Shown here in pieces: positions 44,327 to 54,232 of a stretch of DNA of 64,000 nt. This DNA comes from Rhizobium mongolense USDA 1844 (GTDB lineage: Bacteria > Pseudomonadota > Alphaproteobacteria > Rhizobiales > Rhizobiaceae): NCBI RefSeq assembly GCF_000419765.1, contig NZ_ATTQ01000011.1:124001-188000 (forward strand), given 5' to 3'. Position numbers and translations under genes: made by a program. The notes under the pieces were generated by a model. That model saw nothing but the letters and a program-made list of their open reading frames with translations, searched no databases and had not been told where the DNA came from. Every line of letters begins with the position of its first letter. Within the stretch, counting starts at the first letter, position 1.

Positions 44327-46534
44327 CTACTCCTTGTGCCTTAGGAAGACCGTCGCGAGCGGCGGCAATGTCAGAAGGACGGAATACTGCTTGCCGTTAC
44401 TTGGCTGGCGTTCTGCCCGGACCTCAGTCTGGCCAAGATTGGCCCCCCCGTAGATCGCCGCGTCGGTATTGAATACCACCTGCCAGCGGCCCTCCGTGGG
44501 CACACCGACCCGGTAACCGTACCGCGGAACAGGGGTAAGATTGGACATAATCAGCATGAGCGACGAGCGGTCGGGCGAACTGCGAAGCATGCCGTAGACG
44601 GAGTTTTCCGCGTCGTCTGCGACCGCCCATTCGAAGCCAGCGGCATGAAGGTCGCTGAACTGTAGCGCCGGCTCTTGCGCATAGAGCCTGTTGAGGTCAC
44701 GGATCAACCGCTGAATACCTGCATGAGCGGGACTGTCGAGCAGGTCCCAACGAACGGAGCCATCGTGGTCCCATTCACTCTCCTGGGCAAGCTCGCACCC
44801 CATGAAAATGAGTTTCTTGCCTGGATGCCCCCACATGAAGCCGTAATAGGCGCGCAGATTAGCAAGCCGCTGCCAGTGATCGCCGGGCATCTTTGCGAAA
44901 AGCGAACCCTTGCCGTGCACAACCTCGTCGTGGGAAAGCGGCAGCATGAAGTGTTCGGAATAAGCATAGATCATGCCGAACGTCATCGCCGAATGATGGT
45001 ATTTGCGGTGAACTGGATCCTCCTGCATGTAGTGCAGGGTGTCATGCATCCAGCCCATGTTCCACTTGAAATCAAAGCCGAGGCCGCCGTCCTCGGGACG
45101 CGTCGTGACCCCTGGCCAGGCGGTCGACTCTTCGGCAGCCGTAAAGGCATGCGGGCACCGATGATGGATGATGCTATTCAGGTGCTTGAAGAATTCGACC
45201 GCCTCCAGATTCTCGCGTCCGCCATGGACGTTGGGGATCCATTCGCCCTCGTTGCGGCTGTAGTCGCGGTAAAGCATTGAGGCGACCGCATCGACGCGCA
45301 GACCGTCGACGTGATAGTGCTCCAGCCATTCAAGGGCACTGGCGATCAGAAACCCTTTCACCTCGTTGCGCCCGAGATTGTAGATCAGAGTGTTCCAGTC
45401 CTTGTGGAAGCCCTCGCGCGGGTCTTCGTGCTCGTAAAGCGCGGTGCCATCGAAGCGGGCAAGTCCCCAGACATCGGTTGGAAAATGCGCCGGCACCCAA
45501 TCGAGAATGACGCCAATGCCGGCAGCATGGCAGCGATCGACGAAATAGGCAAAGTCATCCGGGAGGCCGTAACGGCCGGTCGGGGCAAAAAGGCCAAGTG
45601 GCTGGTAGCCCCAGGAGCCGCCGAACGGATGTTCCATGATCGGCAACAGTTCGATATGCGTAAAGCCGAGATCTTGGACATAGGGAACCAGCCTCTGGCT
45701 GAATTCGACCCAGTCGAGGGGCCGGTTTGCCTCCTCGGCAATCCGAAGCCAGGAGCCAAGATGCACCTCGTAAACTGACATTGCGCCTTCGAGCGCGCGC
45801 TCGGCGCTGTGAGCACGCATCCAGTCTTCATCGCTCCAGCGGAAGGGTTTTGAGGGCGCGACGATCGAAGCCGTAGAGGGTGCAGCCTCGCTGGCACGGG
45901 CAACCGGGTCGGCCTTTTGCGGCAGGAGATTGCCGTTGGCATCAATGAGTTCGAACTTGTAGCGTTCTCCATGCGTCAGGCGCGGGATGAAGAGTTCCCA
46001 TACGCCGGCTGAAGGACGCAGTCGCATCGGATGCCGGCGACCATCCCAACTGTTAAAGTCGCCAACCACGGAAACCCGCCGCGCATTGGGTGCCCACAGA
46101 CAAAATCGCACGCCCTGTATGCCATCGATCTCCATCGGAATGGCGCCGAGCGTGCGGCCGAGATCATAGTGGGTGCCCTGAGAAATCAGATGCAGGTCAA
46201 GCTCACCGAGCAGCAATCCAAAAATATAGGGATCCTCCGTCTCCTGCACGGCATCCGGCCAGTTGATGCGAAAGAGATAATTCGTCGTGCTGCCGATTGC
46301 CCCGGCAAACAGGCCACCTTCGTGAATCGTCTCCAGTCTGGTCAGCACGCGGCCGGTGTCAGCCTCGACGACGTCGACGGACGCTGCCCCGGGCAACAAG
46401 GCTCTTACGACGGTAAAATCGCCATACTGGTGGCGTCCGAGGATCGAGAATGGATCACCGTGACGGCCTTCGACGAGAGCCTGAAGGCCCTCCTGCACAG
46501 TGCCGATCATCAAGTCTGTGCGCTCGTATCTCAT
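44327..46534 (-). CDS. glgB: 1,4-alpha-glucan branching enzyme
   Basis: A 735-residue GH13 branching enzyme that makes alpha-1,6 branches in glycogen-like glucan. It has two N-terminal beta domains (GDPFSILGRHQYGDFTVVRA; CLWAPNARRVSVVGDFNSWD), then the catalytic barrel with HVDGLRVDAVASMLYRDY (nucleophile Asp415), AAEESTAWPGV (Glu468) and PLSHDEVVHGKGS (Asp536). Its start overlaps the stop of treS as ATGA, so it is translated with the trehalose-maltose enzymes. It supplies the branching activity of the GlgE pathway encoded by this operon. Confidence 0.96.
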   Translation of the reverse strand: MRYERTDLMIGTVQEGLQALVEGRHGDPFSILGRHQYGDFTVVRALLPGAASVDVVEADTGRVLTRLETIHEGGLFAGAIGSTTNYLFRINWPDAVQETEDPYIFGLLLGELDLHLISQGTHYDLGRTLGAIPMEIDGIQGVRFCLWAPNARRVSVVGDFNSWDGRRHPMRLRPSAGVWELFIPRLTHGERYKFELIDANGNLLPQKADPVARASEAAPSTASIVAPSKPFRWSDEDWMRAHSAERALEGAMSVYEVHLGSWLRIAEEANRPLDWVEFSQRLVPYVQDLGFTHIELLPIMEHPFGGSWGYQPLGLFAPTGRYGLPDDFAYFVDRCHAAGIGVILDWVPAHFPTDVWGLARFDGTALYEHEDPREGFHKDWNTLIYNLGRNEVKGFLIASALEWLEHYHVDGLRVDAVASMLYRDYSRNEGEWIPNVHGGRENLEAVEFFKHLNSIIHHRCPHAFTAAEESTAWPGVTTRPEDGGLGFDFKWNMGWMHDTLHYMQEDPVHRKYHHSAMTFGMIYAYSEHFMLPLSHDEVVHGKGSLFAKMPGDHWQRLANLRAYYGFMWGHPGKKLIFMGCELAQESEWDHDGSVRWDLLDSPAHAGIQRLIRDLNRLYAQEPALQFSDLHAAGFEWAVADDAENSVYGMLRSSPDRSSLMLIMSNLTPVPRYGYRVGVPTEGRWQVVFNTDAAIYGGANLGQTEVRAERQPSNGKQYSVLLTLPPLATVFLRHKE

Positions 46535-49500
46535 GCGACTTTCTCCAGCAGTCTCGATGCGATGGCCGAGAGACCGCCAAGCGGCAGCGCCAGCCAGTGG
46601 GGTCGGTTGCGCGCTTCATAGGCGATCTCGTAAGCGGCTTTCTCCAGTAAGAACAGATCGAGGATGCGACTGCGCGAATTGGTCGGAATATTGAGTTCGC
46701 GCACGCCTTCAATCACTCCGAAATAAGCACCGAGGAATGCCTGCTCGGCCAAGTCGGTGAAGCGCCCAACGAGTGCGCCGTGTCTTTGATCTTCCACCTC
46801 ACTTACCCGTTCCAGGTCAAGATCGGCGGATGCCGCCAGGTAGCTAAACGACCTCAGGAGGCCTGCGACATCTCGCAGGGGATTGGTCTTTGCGCGTCGT
46901 TCGGCAAGATCGCGTGCGGGCTCTCCCTCAAAATCGATGATGTAGGCATCCCCTTCCGCAACCAGGACCTGGCCGAGATGGAAATCGCCGTGATTTCGGA
47001 TCATCAGCGTACCGACTGCAGCCTTGGCGAGATCGTCAACAGCGTTCAAGAGATCCTCGCGCTTTTGGACGAGAAAGACGATCTGCTGCGCCAGCGCCGG
47101 CGCAAGACTGTCGCCGCTTGCCTTAAGCATGTCGAGGCTGCCGCGAATTTGCTCCCTTACAGCGTTTGCCCAGCGAGCGGCGTCCTCATCGGTGATGCGG
47201 ACGGGCTTGAAGGCTACGTCTTCGGTCGGGCGCGCCAACGCCGCATGCAATTCGCCGAGCCGCTTGCCAACGGTCGCAGCGAACTCGACGAGCGGCTTGA
47301 AATGCTCGTCGGCCGCCTTGCCGTCGACGCCGGTCACCACGACCTCGTCGGTCGAGCGACGCAGATTGGCCAGCATCCAGTTCCACGCATCGCCCTGATT
47401 GCGAATGGCTCTTTGCACGATAATCAGCGTGTAGCGGCTGCCATCGGGCGTGATATGAACGACTTCTCCGAGCAGGTGCGCGGTATTGGCATATCCGACG
47501 CTGGTCAGCCGGCGCGTCATCTCCACTTCCGGATGGACACCGGGGAAGATATGGCGGATGAGTTTTACCATCGCCATATCGCCGACGATAAGCGAGCTGT
47601 TGGATTGCTCGGCAGAGAGCCAGTGCACTTGTATGTCATCATCGACGCTCATGCAGTCGAGCTGCGCGGTCCCTACAAACTCGATCTTGCCAGCGCGACC
47701 GGCGATGACGGCACGGTCACAGAGACCTCGTATGACGCCGCGTGCAAGACCTTCCATCGCAAATCCGTCAGTCAGGAAGCCGACGCGACGGCCCTGGCGG
47801 AGACGGGCAAGGGCAAGCTGCTGGGCCAGAGCGCTGGGCTGGCTGTCATCCCACGACACGGCAAGCGGCAGCAGGTATCTCTCATTGCGAGCTTCCAGCT
47901 CGGCTTCCAGTTCCGCAAACAAGATGTTGCCGGCGAACGGAAACGGCATGGCGGAAATCAGGGACGCACGCTTTAACCTCTCGCCCTTGGCGGCGAACCA
48001 GCGCCGCTTGCCAAGATAGGCCGGCAGCACCTCGCTCGAAAGCGTACCTGAAAGCCGGGGCTCATCGAGCAGTTCCTGCAGGTCGCGACGCACGACCATG
48101 GTCACCATGTCCTGCATCTGCTCGGGAGGCTCGGCGCGCCATGCGGGGCCATCAGTCTCCTGACTGAGCTGGAACCAGAAAAAACCATAAGGGGGCAGCG
48201 TGAGCAGATAGGTGAGTTGACCGATCGGCGGGAAAGGAGACATGCCCGTCAGCTCAATCGGGACGTAACCGGCAAAATTGGCAAGATCCAGCTCGACGGC
48301 TTGCGGCAGGCGCGACAGGTTGGCGACGCAAAGGATCGTTTCGCCTTGGTATTCCCTAAGATAAGCAAGGATCTTCCTGTTGCCGGGCGACAGGAACCGT
48401 AAGGAACCGCGCCCAAATGCAGTATGCTTGTTGCGCAAGGCAAGCATGTGCCGTGTCCAGTTGAGCAACGAATGGGCATCGGCCCCCTGCGCTTCGACAT
48501 TGAGCGCTTCGTAGCCGTAAAGCGGATCCATGATGGGCGGCAGAACGAGGCGGGCGGGGTTTGCCTTCGAGAAACCGCCATTGCGGTCCGGGGACCATTG
48601 CATCGGCGTTCGCACGCCATCGCGGTCGCCTAGATAGATGTTGTCGCCCATGCCTATCTCGTCGCCGTAGTAGATCACGGGAGTACCGGGCATCGAAAGC
48701 AGAAGCGCGTTCATCAGTTCGACGCGGCGGCGGTCGCGCTCCATCAGCGGCGCAAGACGTCGCCTGATTCCGAGGTTGATGCGCGCGCGACGATCGGCGG
48801 CGTAGATGTTCCAAAGATAGTCCCGTTCATCGTCGGTGACCATCTCGAGTGTCAGCTCGTCATGATTTCTCAGGAAGATCGCCCATTGGCAACTCTCCGG
48901 AATTTCGGGCGTTTGCCGCATAATATCGGTGATCGGAAACCGATCTTCCTTGGCGATTGCCATATACATGCGCGGCATCAAGGGGAAGTGGAATGCCATG
49001 TGGCATTCATCGCCGTTGCCGAAATAATCGCGGGTATCCTCCGGCCATTGATTGGCCTCGGCAAGCAGCATCTTGCCAGGGTGAGTGGAATCGAGTGCTG
49101 CACGGATCTTCTTCAGGATTCCATGCGTCTCTGGCAGGTTCTCGTTGATTGTCCCCTCGCGCTCGACCAGATAGGGGATTGCGTCCAGTCGGAAACCATC
49201 GATTCCGGTTTCCAGCCACAAGCGCATCACGCTTAGAAGCTCTTTCAGCACCAGCGGATTATCGAAATTGAGGTCGGGCTGGTGGGAATAGAACCGGTGC
49301 CAGTAATAGGCGCCGGCGACAGGATCCCAGGTCCAGTTGGACTTTTCAGTGTCAAGAAAGATGATCCGGGTTTCCGGGAACTTCTGATCCGTGTCCGACC
49401 AGACGTAGAAGTCGCGTTCTGGCGAGCCGGGAGGCGCATGGCGCGCCCGCTGGAACCACGGATGTTGATCGGAGGTGTGGTTGATGACGAGCTCGATAAC

Positions 49501-49848
49501 GACTCGCAGCCCACGTTGATGTGCGGCTTCGACGAAGGCCTCGAACTCCTCCATGGTGCCGTAGTCCGAACTGACATTGGTGTAGTCGGCGATATCGTAT
49601 CCATCGTCACGGCGCGGGGACGGGAAGAACGGCAAGAGCCATATGACATTGGCTCCGAGCGAAGCGATGTGATCGAGCTTCTCATGCAGTCCCTCGAAGT
49701 CGCCGATGCCGTCTCCATTGGCGTCGAAGAACGACTTGATGTGGAGCTGGTAAATGACGGCGTCCTTGTACCAGAGGGGATCGGAATCTTGCGTGCTTGT
49801 CTGCGTCTCGGTCTGCGTCTGACTGCGACTTGTGGTTGCGACATCCAT
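46531..49848 (-). CDS. treS: Trehalose synthase-maltokinase fusion
   Basis: A 1105-residue two-part enzyme. Residues about 20-560 are a GH13 trehalose synthase that interconverts trehalose and maltose, with GIDGFRLDAIPYL (Asp222), LLAEANQWPED (Glu264) and FLRNHDELTLEM (Asp330). The C-terminal half is a maltokinase that makes maltose-1-phosphate from ATP, with the kinase motifs RNHGDFHLGQVL (about residue 951) and YIIDFEGEPARDL. The N-terminus has a Gln/Thr-rich lead (SQTQTETQTSTQ). It lies 13 bases after glgE and feeds it substrate. The fusion is common in proteobacteria. Confidence 0.95.
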   Translation of the reverse strand: MDVATTSRSQTQTETQTSTQDSDPLWYKDAVIYQLHIKSFFDANGDGIGDFEGLHEKLDHIASLGANVIWLLPFFPSPRRDDGYDIADYTNVSSDYGTMEEFEAFVEAAHQRGLRVVIELVINHTSDQHPWFQRARHAPPGSPERDFYVWSDTDQKFPETRIIFLDTEKSNWTWDPVAGAYYWHRFYSHQPDLNFDNPLVLKELLSVMRLWLETGIDGFRLDAIPYLVEREGTINENLPETHGILKKIRAALDSTHPGKMLLAEANQWPEDTRDYFGNGDECHMAFHFPLMPRMYMAIAKEDRFPITDIMRQTPEIPESCQWAIFLRNHDELTLEMVTDDERDYLWNIYAADRRARINLGIRRRLAPLMERDRRRVELMNALLLSMPGTPVIYYGDEIGMGDNIYLGDRDGVRTPMQWSPDRNGGFSKANPARLVLPPIMDPLYGYEALNVEAQGADAHSLLNWTRHMLALRNKHTAFGRGSLRFLSPGNRKILAYLREYQGETILCVANLSRLPQAVELDLANFAGYVPIELTGMSPFPPIGQLTYLLTLPPYGFFWFQLSQETDGPAWRAEPPEQMQDMVTMVVRRDLQELLDEPRLSGTLSSEVLPAYLGKRRWFAAKGERLKRASLISAMPFPFAGNILFAELEAELEARNERYLLPLAVSWDDSQPSALAQQLALARLRQGRRVGFLTDGFAMEGLARGVIRGLCDRAVIAGRAGKIEFVGTAQLDCMSVDDDIQVHWLSAEQSNSSLIVGDMAMVKLIRHIFPGVHPEVEMTRRLTSVGYANTAHLLGEVVHITPDGSRYTLIIVQRAIRNQGDAWNWMLANLRRSTDEVVVTGVDGKAADEHFKPLVEFAATVGKRLGELHAALARPTEDVAFKPVRITDEDAARWANAVREQIRGSLDMLKASGDSLAPALAQQIVFLVQKREDLLNAVDDLAKAAVGTLMIRNHGDFHLGQVLVAEGDAYIIDFEGEPARDLAERRAKTNPLRDVAGLLRSFSYLAASADLDLERVSEVEDQRHGALVGRFTDLAEQAFLGAYFGVIEGVRELNIPTNSRSRILDLFLLEKAAYEIAYEARNRPHWLALPLGGLSAIASRLLEKVA

Positions 49849-49861
49849 TGTGCTTCCTCCC

Positions 49862-52800
49862 TTATCTCACACGCCAGATCGAAAACGGCAGCCCGGCGTG
49901 CGGATCGAGTCGAAGGCGCTGAACCTTGCCGGTCCAGGTGAATTTGTGACCGTCGATCAGGTCTTCGAGATCGAGCGCGGCATGGTCCGCGAGGTTCCAT
50001 GACCAGAGCGGAATTTCCACATCTGCCTCGTGGGCATTATGCGGATCGAGATTGACAGCGATCAGCAGAGCGTTCTCGCGCCCGGGGCTCGCCTTTTCGT
50101 AGAACATGATGTTGTCGTTCCAGGCTGTGAGAAGCTGCAGGCCATGGTGGGAATGCAAAGCCGGGTTTTCCTTGCGGATGCGGTTGAGCATCGTGATTTC
50201 GGACTTGATGTTGCCCGGCCGATCATAGTCCCAGGCCCGGATCTCGTATTTTTCTGAGTCGGCATATTCCTTGCGCTTGGCGTCCGGACGACCCTCGCAA
50301 AGCTCAAAACCGTTATAGACCCCCCATAGTCCCGACAGTGTTGCTGCGAGCGCGGCACGGATGAGATAGGCCGGCCGAGGCGCGTTTTGCAGAAAGTCAG
50401 GATTGATGTCGTGCGTATTGACGAAGAAGTGCGGACGGAAGAATTCCTTGGGTTCTTCCGTCGTGATCTCACGCATGTACTGTTCCAGTTCCCACTTGGC
50501 GTTGCGCCAGGTGAAGTAGGTGTAGGACTGCGAGAATCCGACCTTGGCGAGCCGGTACATCACCTTGGGTTTCGTGAAGGCTTCCGACAGGAATACGACC
50601 TCCGGGTGCCGGGCTCGGATATCAGCAATCAGCCACTCCCAGAACGGGAAAGGCTTGGTATGCGGATTATCGACCCGAAACAGCTTTACGCCGTTGTCGA
50701 CCCATTTTTGAACAACGTCGCGCAGCGCAATCCATAAGGACGGGATTGCCTCACCCGCGTAGAAGTCGACATTGACGATGTCCTCGTATTTCTTAGGAGG
50801 ATTTTCCGCATAGCGTATGGTCCCATCCGGTCGCCAGTCGAACCAGCCCGGATGCTGCTTTAGCCACGGGTGATCGGGAGAAGCTTGAATTGCAAGGTCT
50901 AGCGCTATCTCCAGGCCCTCGTCCTTTGCCGCATCGACCAACCGCCGGAAGTCCTCGAAGCTGCCGAGTTCGGGGTGAATTGCGTCATGGCCGCCCGCCT
51001 GCGAGCCAATCGCGTAAGGACTGCCGGGGTCGCCTGATTCTGCACGCAGGCTGTTGTTCTTACCCTTGCGATTTGTTGTACCGATCGGGTGAATAGGCGG
51101 AAAGTAGAGCACGTCGAAGCCCATTGCGCGAATGGCAGGCAACCGCTTGATAACGTCATCGAATGTGCCGTGACGGTTCGCATCGCCGCTCTGGGAGCGC
51201 GGGAATATCTGGTACCAGCTTGCGAAGGCGGCAGCCGAACGCTCGGCATCGAGCGGGATGACTTGAGACCGGAGCCGGTAAGGACGCCTATCTGCAGCCG
51301 CCATCAGCTCGGCGGTTTCTGTGGCGAGCAGGATTTCGGTGCGCCGTGCATCCTGCGTCTCCGTCAGTTCGTCGAACAAGGCTTTCAGTCGGCTCTTGAT
51401 CTGGCCGTCGGCGTGATCGAGCGCGTCCAGCACGAGGTTGATGCCTTCCTGGATTTCCAGCCGGAGATCGAGACGTGCCTCGTGCTTCTTAACCAGTTCA
51501 TAGCGGTAGATCTGGAAGGGGTTGCGCCATGCTTCCACGACGAATTCGTGCCGCCCTAGGCGCTTTGTCACGAATTCCGCTCGCCAGCGGTCATTTTCGA
51601 CGAGCTCCATGCGGACTTCGTTCCACCCGCTCTGGTCGGCCGGGCGCCAAAGAAGCGCCGCCGACAGGGGGTCGTGACCGTCTCCAAAAATATCGGCTTC
51701 AACCTTTATCGTTTCGCCGACAACGCGTTTGACCACGAAACGGCCCTCGTCGACCGCCGGCGTGATTTTTTCGATTGCCAATCTGGCAGACGCTGCGGCC
51801 TCGCTTGCTGCAGGTACGGCAAATGCGTCAATGATGGGCACGGACGACAGTCCCTCGAAAACGCGAAGCTCACCCGGTTTCAACTTCAGTTGGGCATCAA
51901 GGATCTCATCGCCGGCCTGCGGGTTGCTCAGCGGCAGAAATGAGGATGCGGCCTCCCGCACAAGATTGAACGGAGCGCCAACGCTGCGCCGCAGGTCACG
52001 ATTGAGGACGACGACACGCACTTTCTGTGAGCTTGGCATATCCTCTTGATCCGTCTGCATCAGAGCAACGGCCGGCGTTTGGCTGGTGGAGATGAGCTTG
52101 AGCGGGCGACGTGCGAAACCGGCAGCCGTCTTGTTCGTCCAGGCGTTGACGGCGCGGATATCGCCGGAAAGGTCGAACGCGCCCTGTTCGCGAAGGCCGC
52201 GCAGGCCGGTCCCGTCCCCATGCATCGGATCAAGCGGTGCGGCGGCACCATACTCGAAGCCCATTGGGATCATGAGGCCGCTGGCAAATGTCGAAGACAG
52301 CCGCAATGCTCGAACGGCCTTGCGCTGTAAGACCTCCCAGCTGTCGGTGCCGTGGGCGACGCGCTTGCCGAACGGCGCTTCCGGAAAGGTGATCTGATAA
52401 CCGAGCTGCCGCTGGATCTGGTATTCCTCCATGATCCAACGTTCCTCGAGGTCCCACCATGCCAGCGAAGAGAAGCTGCCATCAAAACCTGTTCCCTCCA
52501 GGGCCTTGCGGACTTCGAAGTCGCTGCCCGGCGTCCAAGCCAGAAAGGCTGTTTCCGGCGCAGACTTGCGGGTCGACAGGATAATGTTGAACCAGGCTTC
52601 CGGCGCCAGGCTTGCGATGCCGAGGCAGCGAAAGCCTGCAATTCCGAGGCCGGTAAGCAGCTTCATCCGAGCGAGCCAGTCGTCGAGATGGCCAGGATCA
52701 CGTGTAGGATCGATGCGCCGGCTGCCGGCTTTGTGCGGCGGCACGCGCGGATCGGCGACGACTGAACCTGAAGCCTCGTCGACCGCCACCCGATCAATGG

Positions 52801-53107
52801 CCAGGTCGAGCATAAGCTTGAGCTTGTTGTCTGTTGCGGCTCGGACCAAGGCTCCGACGGCCTCAGTGACAGAACTTCCCAGCCCCAATGCCGGATCGAG
52901 GCGATTGTAGCCTTTCGTGACAAAGACACTGCTGTTATGACCGCGTTCGAAAAATGGAGCCGTTAGGACCGTGTCGAAACCGAGGTCTCTCGCATGCGCA
53001 AAAACCTCCTTCCACGCCGCCAAACCCTTCAACATCAGGGGATGCACGTAGTAGATCTGCGGCGGAAGTTGCGAGCTTCGCGACACGAATTGCGGGCGCG
53101 TGTTCAT
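49862..53107 (-). CDS. glgE: GlgE maltosyltransferase with N-terminal degenerate GH13 domain
   Basis: A 1081-residue protein. Residues about 448-1081 are GlgE, which moves maltose from maltose-1-phosphate onto alpha-1,4-glucan: GRFVVKRVVGETIKVEADIF opens it, and NGVKLFRVDNPHTKPFPFWE (Asp813) and FLSEAFTKPKVM (Glu842) hold the catalytic residues. Residues 1-430 form an extra domain resembling a second amylase fold: LMLDLAIDRVA matches one strand, but the nucleophile position reads GFRCLGIASL without Asp, so it should be inactive. Usual GlgE proteins are about 660-700 residues. It is the first gene of the glgE-treS-glgB operon. Confidence 0.93.
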   Translation of the reverse strand: MNTRPQFVSRSSQLPPQIYYVHPLMLKGLAAWKEVFAHARDLGFDTVLTAPFFERGHNSSVFVTKGYNRLDPALGLGSSVTEAVGALVRAATDNKLKLMLDLAIDRVAVDEASGSVVADPRVPPHKAGSRRIDPTRDPGHLDDWLARMKLLTGLGIAGFRCLGIASLAPEAWFNIILSTRKSAPETAFLAWTPGSDFEVRKALEGTGFDGSFSSLAWWDLEERWIMEEYQIQRQLGYQITFPEAPFGKRVAHGTDSWEVLQRKAVRALRLSSTFASGLMIPMGFEYGAAAPLDPMHGDGTGLRGLREQGAFDLSGDIRAVNAWTNKTAAGFARRPLKLISTSQTPAVALMQTDQEDMPSSQKVRVVVLNRDLRRSVGAPFNLVREAASSFLPLSNPQAGDEILDAQLKLKPGELRVFEGLSSVPIIDAFAVPAASEAAASARLAIEKITPAVDEGRFVVKRVVGETIKVEADIFGDGHDPLSAALLWRPADQSGWNEVRMELVENDRWRAEFVTKRLGRHEFVVEAWRNPFQIYRYELVKKHEARLDLRLEIQEGINLVLDALDHADGQIKSRLKALFDELTETQDARRTEILLATETAELMAAADRRPYRLRSQVIPLDAERSAAAFASWYQIFPRSQSGDANRHGTFDDVIKRLPAIRAMGFDVLYFPPIHPIGTTNRKGKNNSLRAESGDPGSPYAIGSQAGGHDAIHPELGSFEDFRRLVDAAKDEGLEIALDLAIQASPDHPWLKQHPGWFDWRPDGTIRYAENPPKKYEDIVNVDFYAGEAIPSLWIALRDVVQKWVDNGVKLFRVDNPHTKPFPFWEWLIADIRARHPEVVFLSEAFTKPKVMYRLAKVGFSQSYTYFTWRNAKWELEQYMREITTEEPKEFFRPHFFVNTHDINPDFLQNAPRPAYLIRAALAATLSGLWGVYNGFELCEGRPDAKRKEYADSEKYEIRAWDYDRPGNIKSEITMLNRIRKENPALHSHHGLQLLTAWNDNIMFYEKASPGRENALLIAVNLDPHNAHEADVEIPLWSWNLADHAALDLEDLIDGHKFTWTGKVQRLRLDPHAGLPFSIWRVR

Positions 53108-53410
53108 CGTGAGTCCCTAACCTTTTCAGCATTAACTGCAAGGCCGCCGTGCTTGTTCCTTTTTTTTACTGGCGCAATTGACCATCATTTCCGGACATGG
53201 CGCCGGGTTGGGTACGGGATCTCGCTGATCGGATGACGATCTGGCGAGCGTGGTGCGCGCTGTAAGCCGCCTGTCCTAAAGGGTCCGGAAAGCCGCAGTT
53301 TGCAGTCGATACTGCTGCCATGGCAGCGCGCATAAGACAGCGCCGTCCGGGGCCGGGCCGATCAGCCACGCATCGAGTGCTACCGTTTAGGGAAGATCCT
53401 GGAAGCACAC
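53108..53410. other. Intergenic region upstream of glgE
   Basis: About 300 bases that should contain the glgE promoter on the minus strand. AGGGA before the glgE ATG is the ribosome site. No gene, repeat or RNA is recognisable. Confidence 0.5.
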
Positions 53411-53845
53411 CTAAGCGCGCCAATTTCCAGGCTTGGGCCAGCAGTCGCCTATCGTCGGTTTACGCCAAAATTGGCTAAAGCGCTGGGAACGGAACGGCGT
53501 CAGATCGATCGACGGTTTCCGGTTTGAGACGAGATCTGCCACGAGCCGCCCGGTGATGCCAGCCAGCGTCAACCCGAGGTGGCCGTGCCCGAAGGCATAG
53601 GTCACATTCGGTGATGTCGGCGAGTTGCCGATGACGGGAAGCGAATCCGGCATCGATGGACGAAAGCCGAGCCATTCCGAGGTGCCCTCTCCCGCACCAG
53701 GCAAAAGCGCTTCGACGCCCCTGCGGATCATGGCCGTGCGGCCGGCACTAGACGGCGCCGAGAGGCCAGCGAGTTCCACCGTGCCGGCAGCGCGCAGGCC
53801 ATCGGTCGCCACCGCGTCTGGCGTGCTGTTCAGATGGAAACCAGA
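53411..53845 (-). pseudogene. 3' remnant of a DadA-like D-amino-acid dehydrogenase
   Basis: A minus-strand stretch encodes the last third of a FAD-dependent D-amino-acid dehydrogenase: GLRAAGTVELAGLSAPSSAG, then SEWLGFRPSMPDSLPVIGNS and TYAFGHGHLGLTLAGITGRL, ending near LTPFRSQRF. The N-terminal FAD-binding GxGxxG region and substrate domain are missing, and upstream codons in the same frame are unrelated. The reading frame also runs past the normal family C-terminus. It cannot bind FAD and is a truncated relic. Confidence 0.7.
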
Positions 53846-54232
53846 TTTGGTCTTATGACGGCAAGGCTGCAGCAGCCTTGGTGCCGAGCCCGTTCGGCAA
53901 GAAAGCGGCTTTCGGCAAATGGCGGGTGCCGCCCGCCTGGCTCGCAATGAAGTGCCGCTCGGATCTCGCACGGCTTTTTCGCGGTCGGGCTTCGGGAGCT
54001 GATTTCAGCGTGTTCGGCGCCGGTGAAACGGGCATCATGGATGCCGCCGAGAATTTGTGATGAAATCAACCGAATTGGGCGGTGAGTGACATCGAGATCC
54101 TGTTTTCGATTCGCAGTCAGCCATGGAAGATGAAACCGACCATGACGCCCAGCAGCAACGCTTGATGCTTTTGAAGCACTCAGTCCGGCCAACATCGTTT
54201 CAGGAGATGCCGGACGACAAAGAGATGGGATA
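53846..54232. other. Intergenic region without a recognised gene
   Basis: About 390 bases between the dadA-like relic and the antiporter gene. Short open frames on both strands show no family resemblance. The last 30 bases carry the antiporter ribosome site (AAAGAG). Confidence 0.4.

Noticed and set aside
46780..47976. 398-codon plus-strand frame opposite treS-maltokinase
   Set aside because: Lies wholly inside the maltokinase half in antisense and resembles no family.
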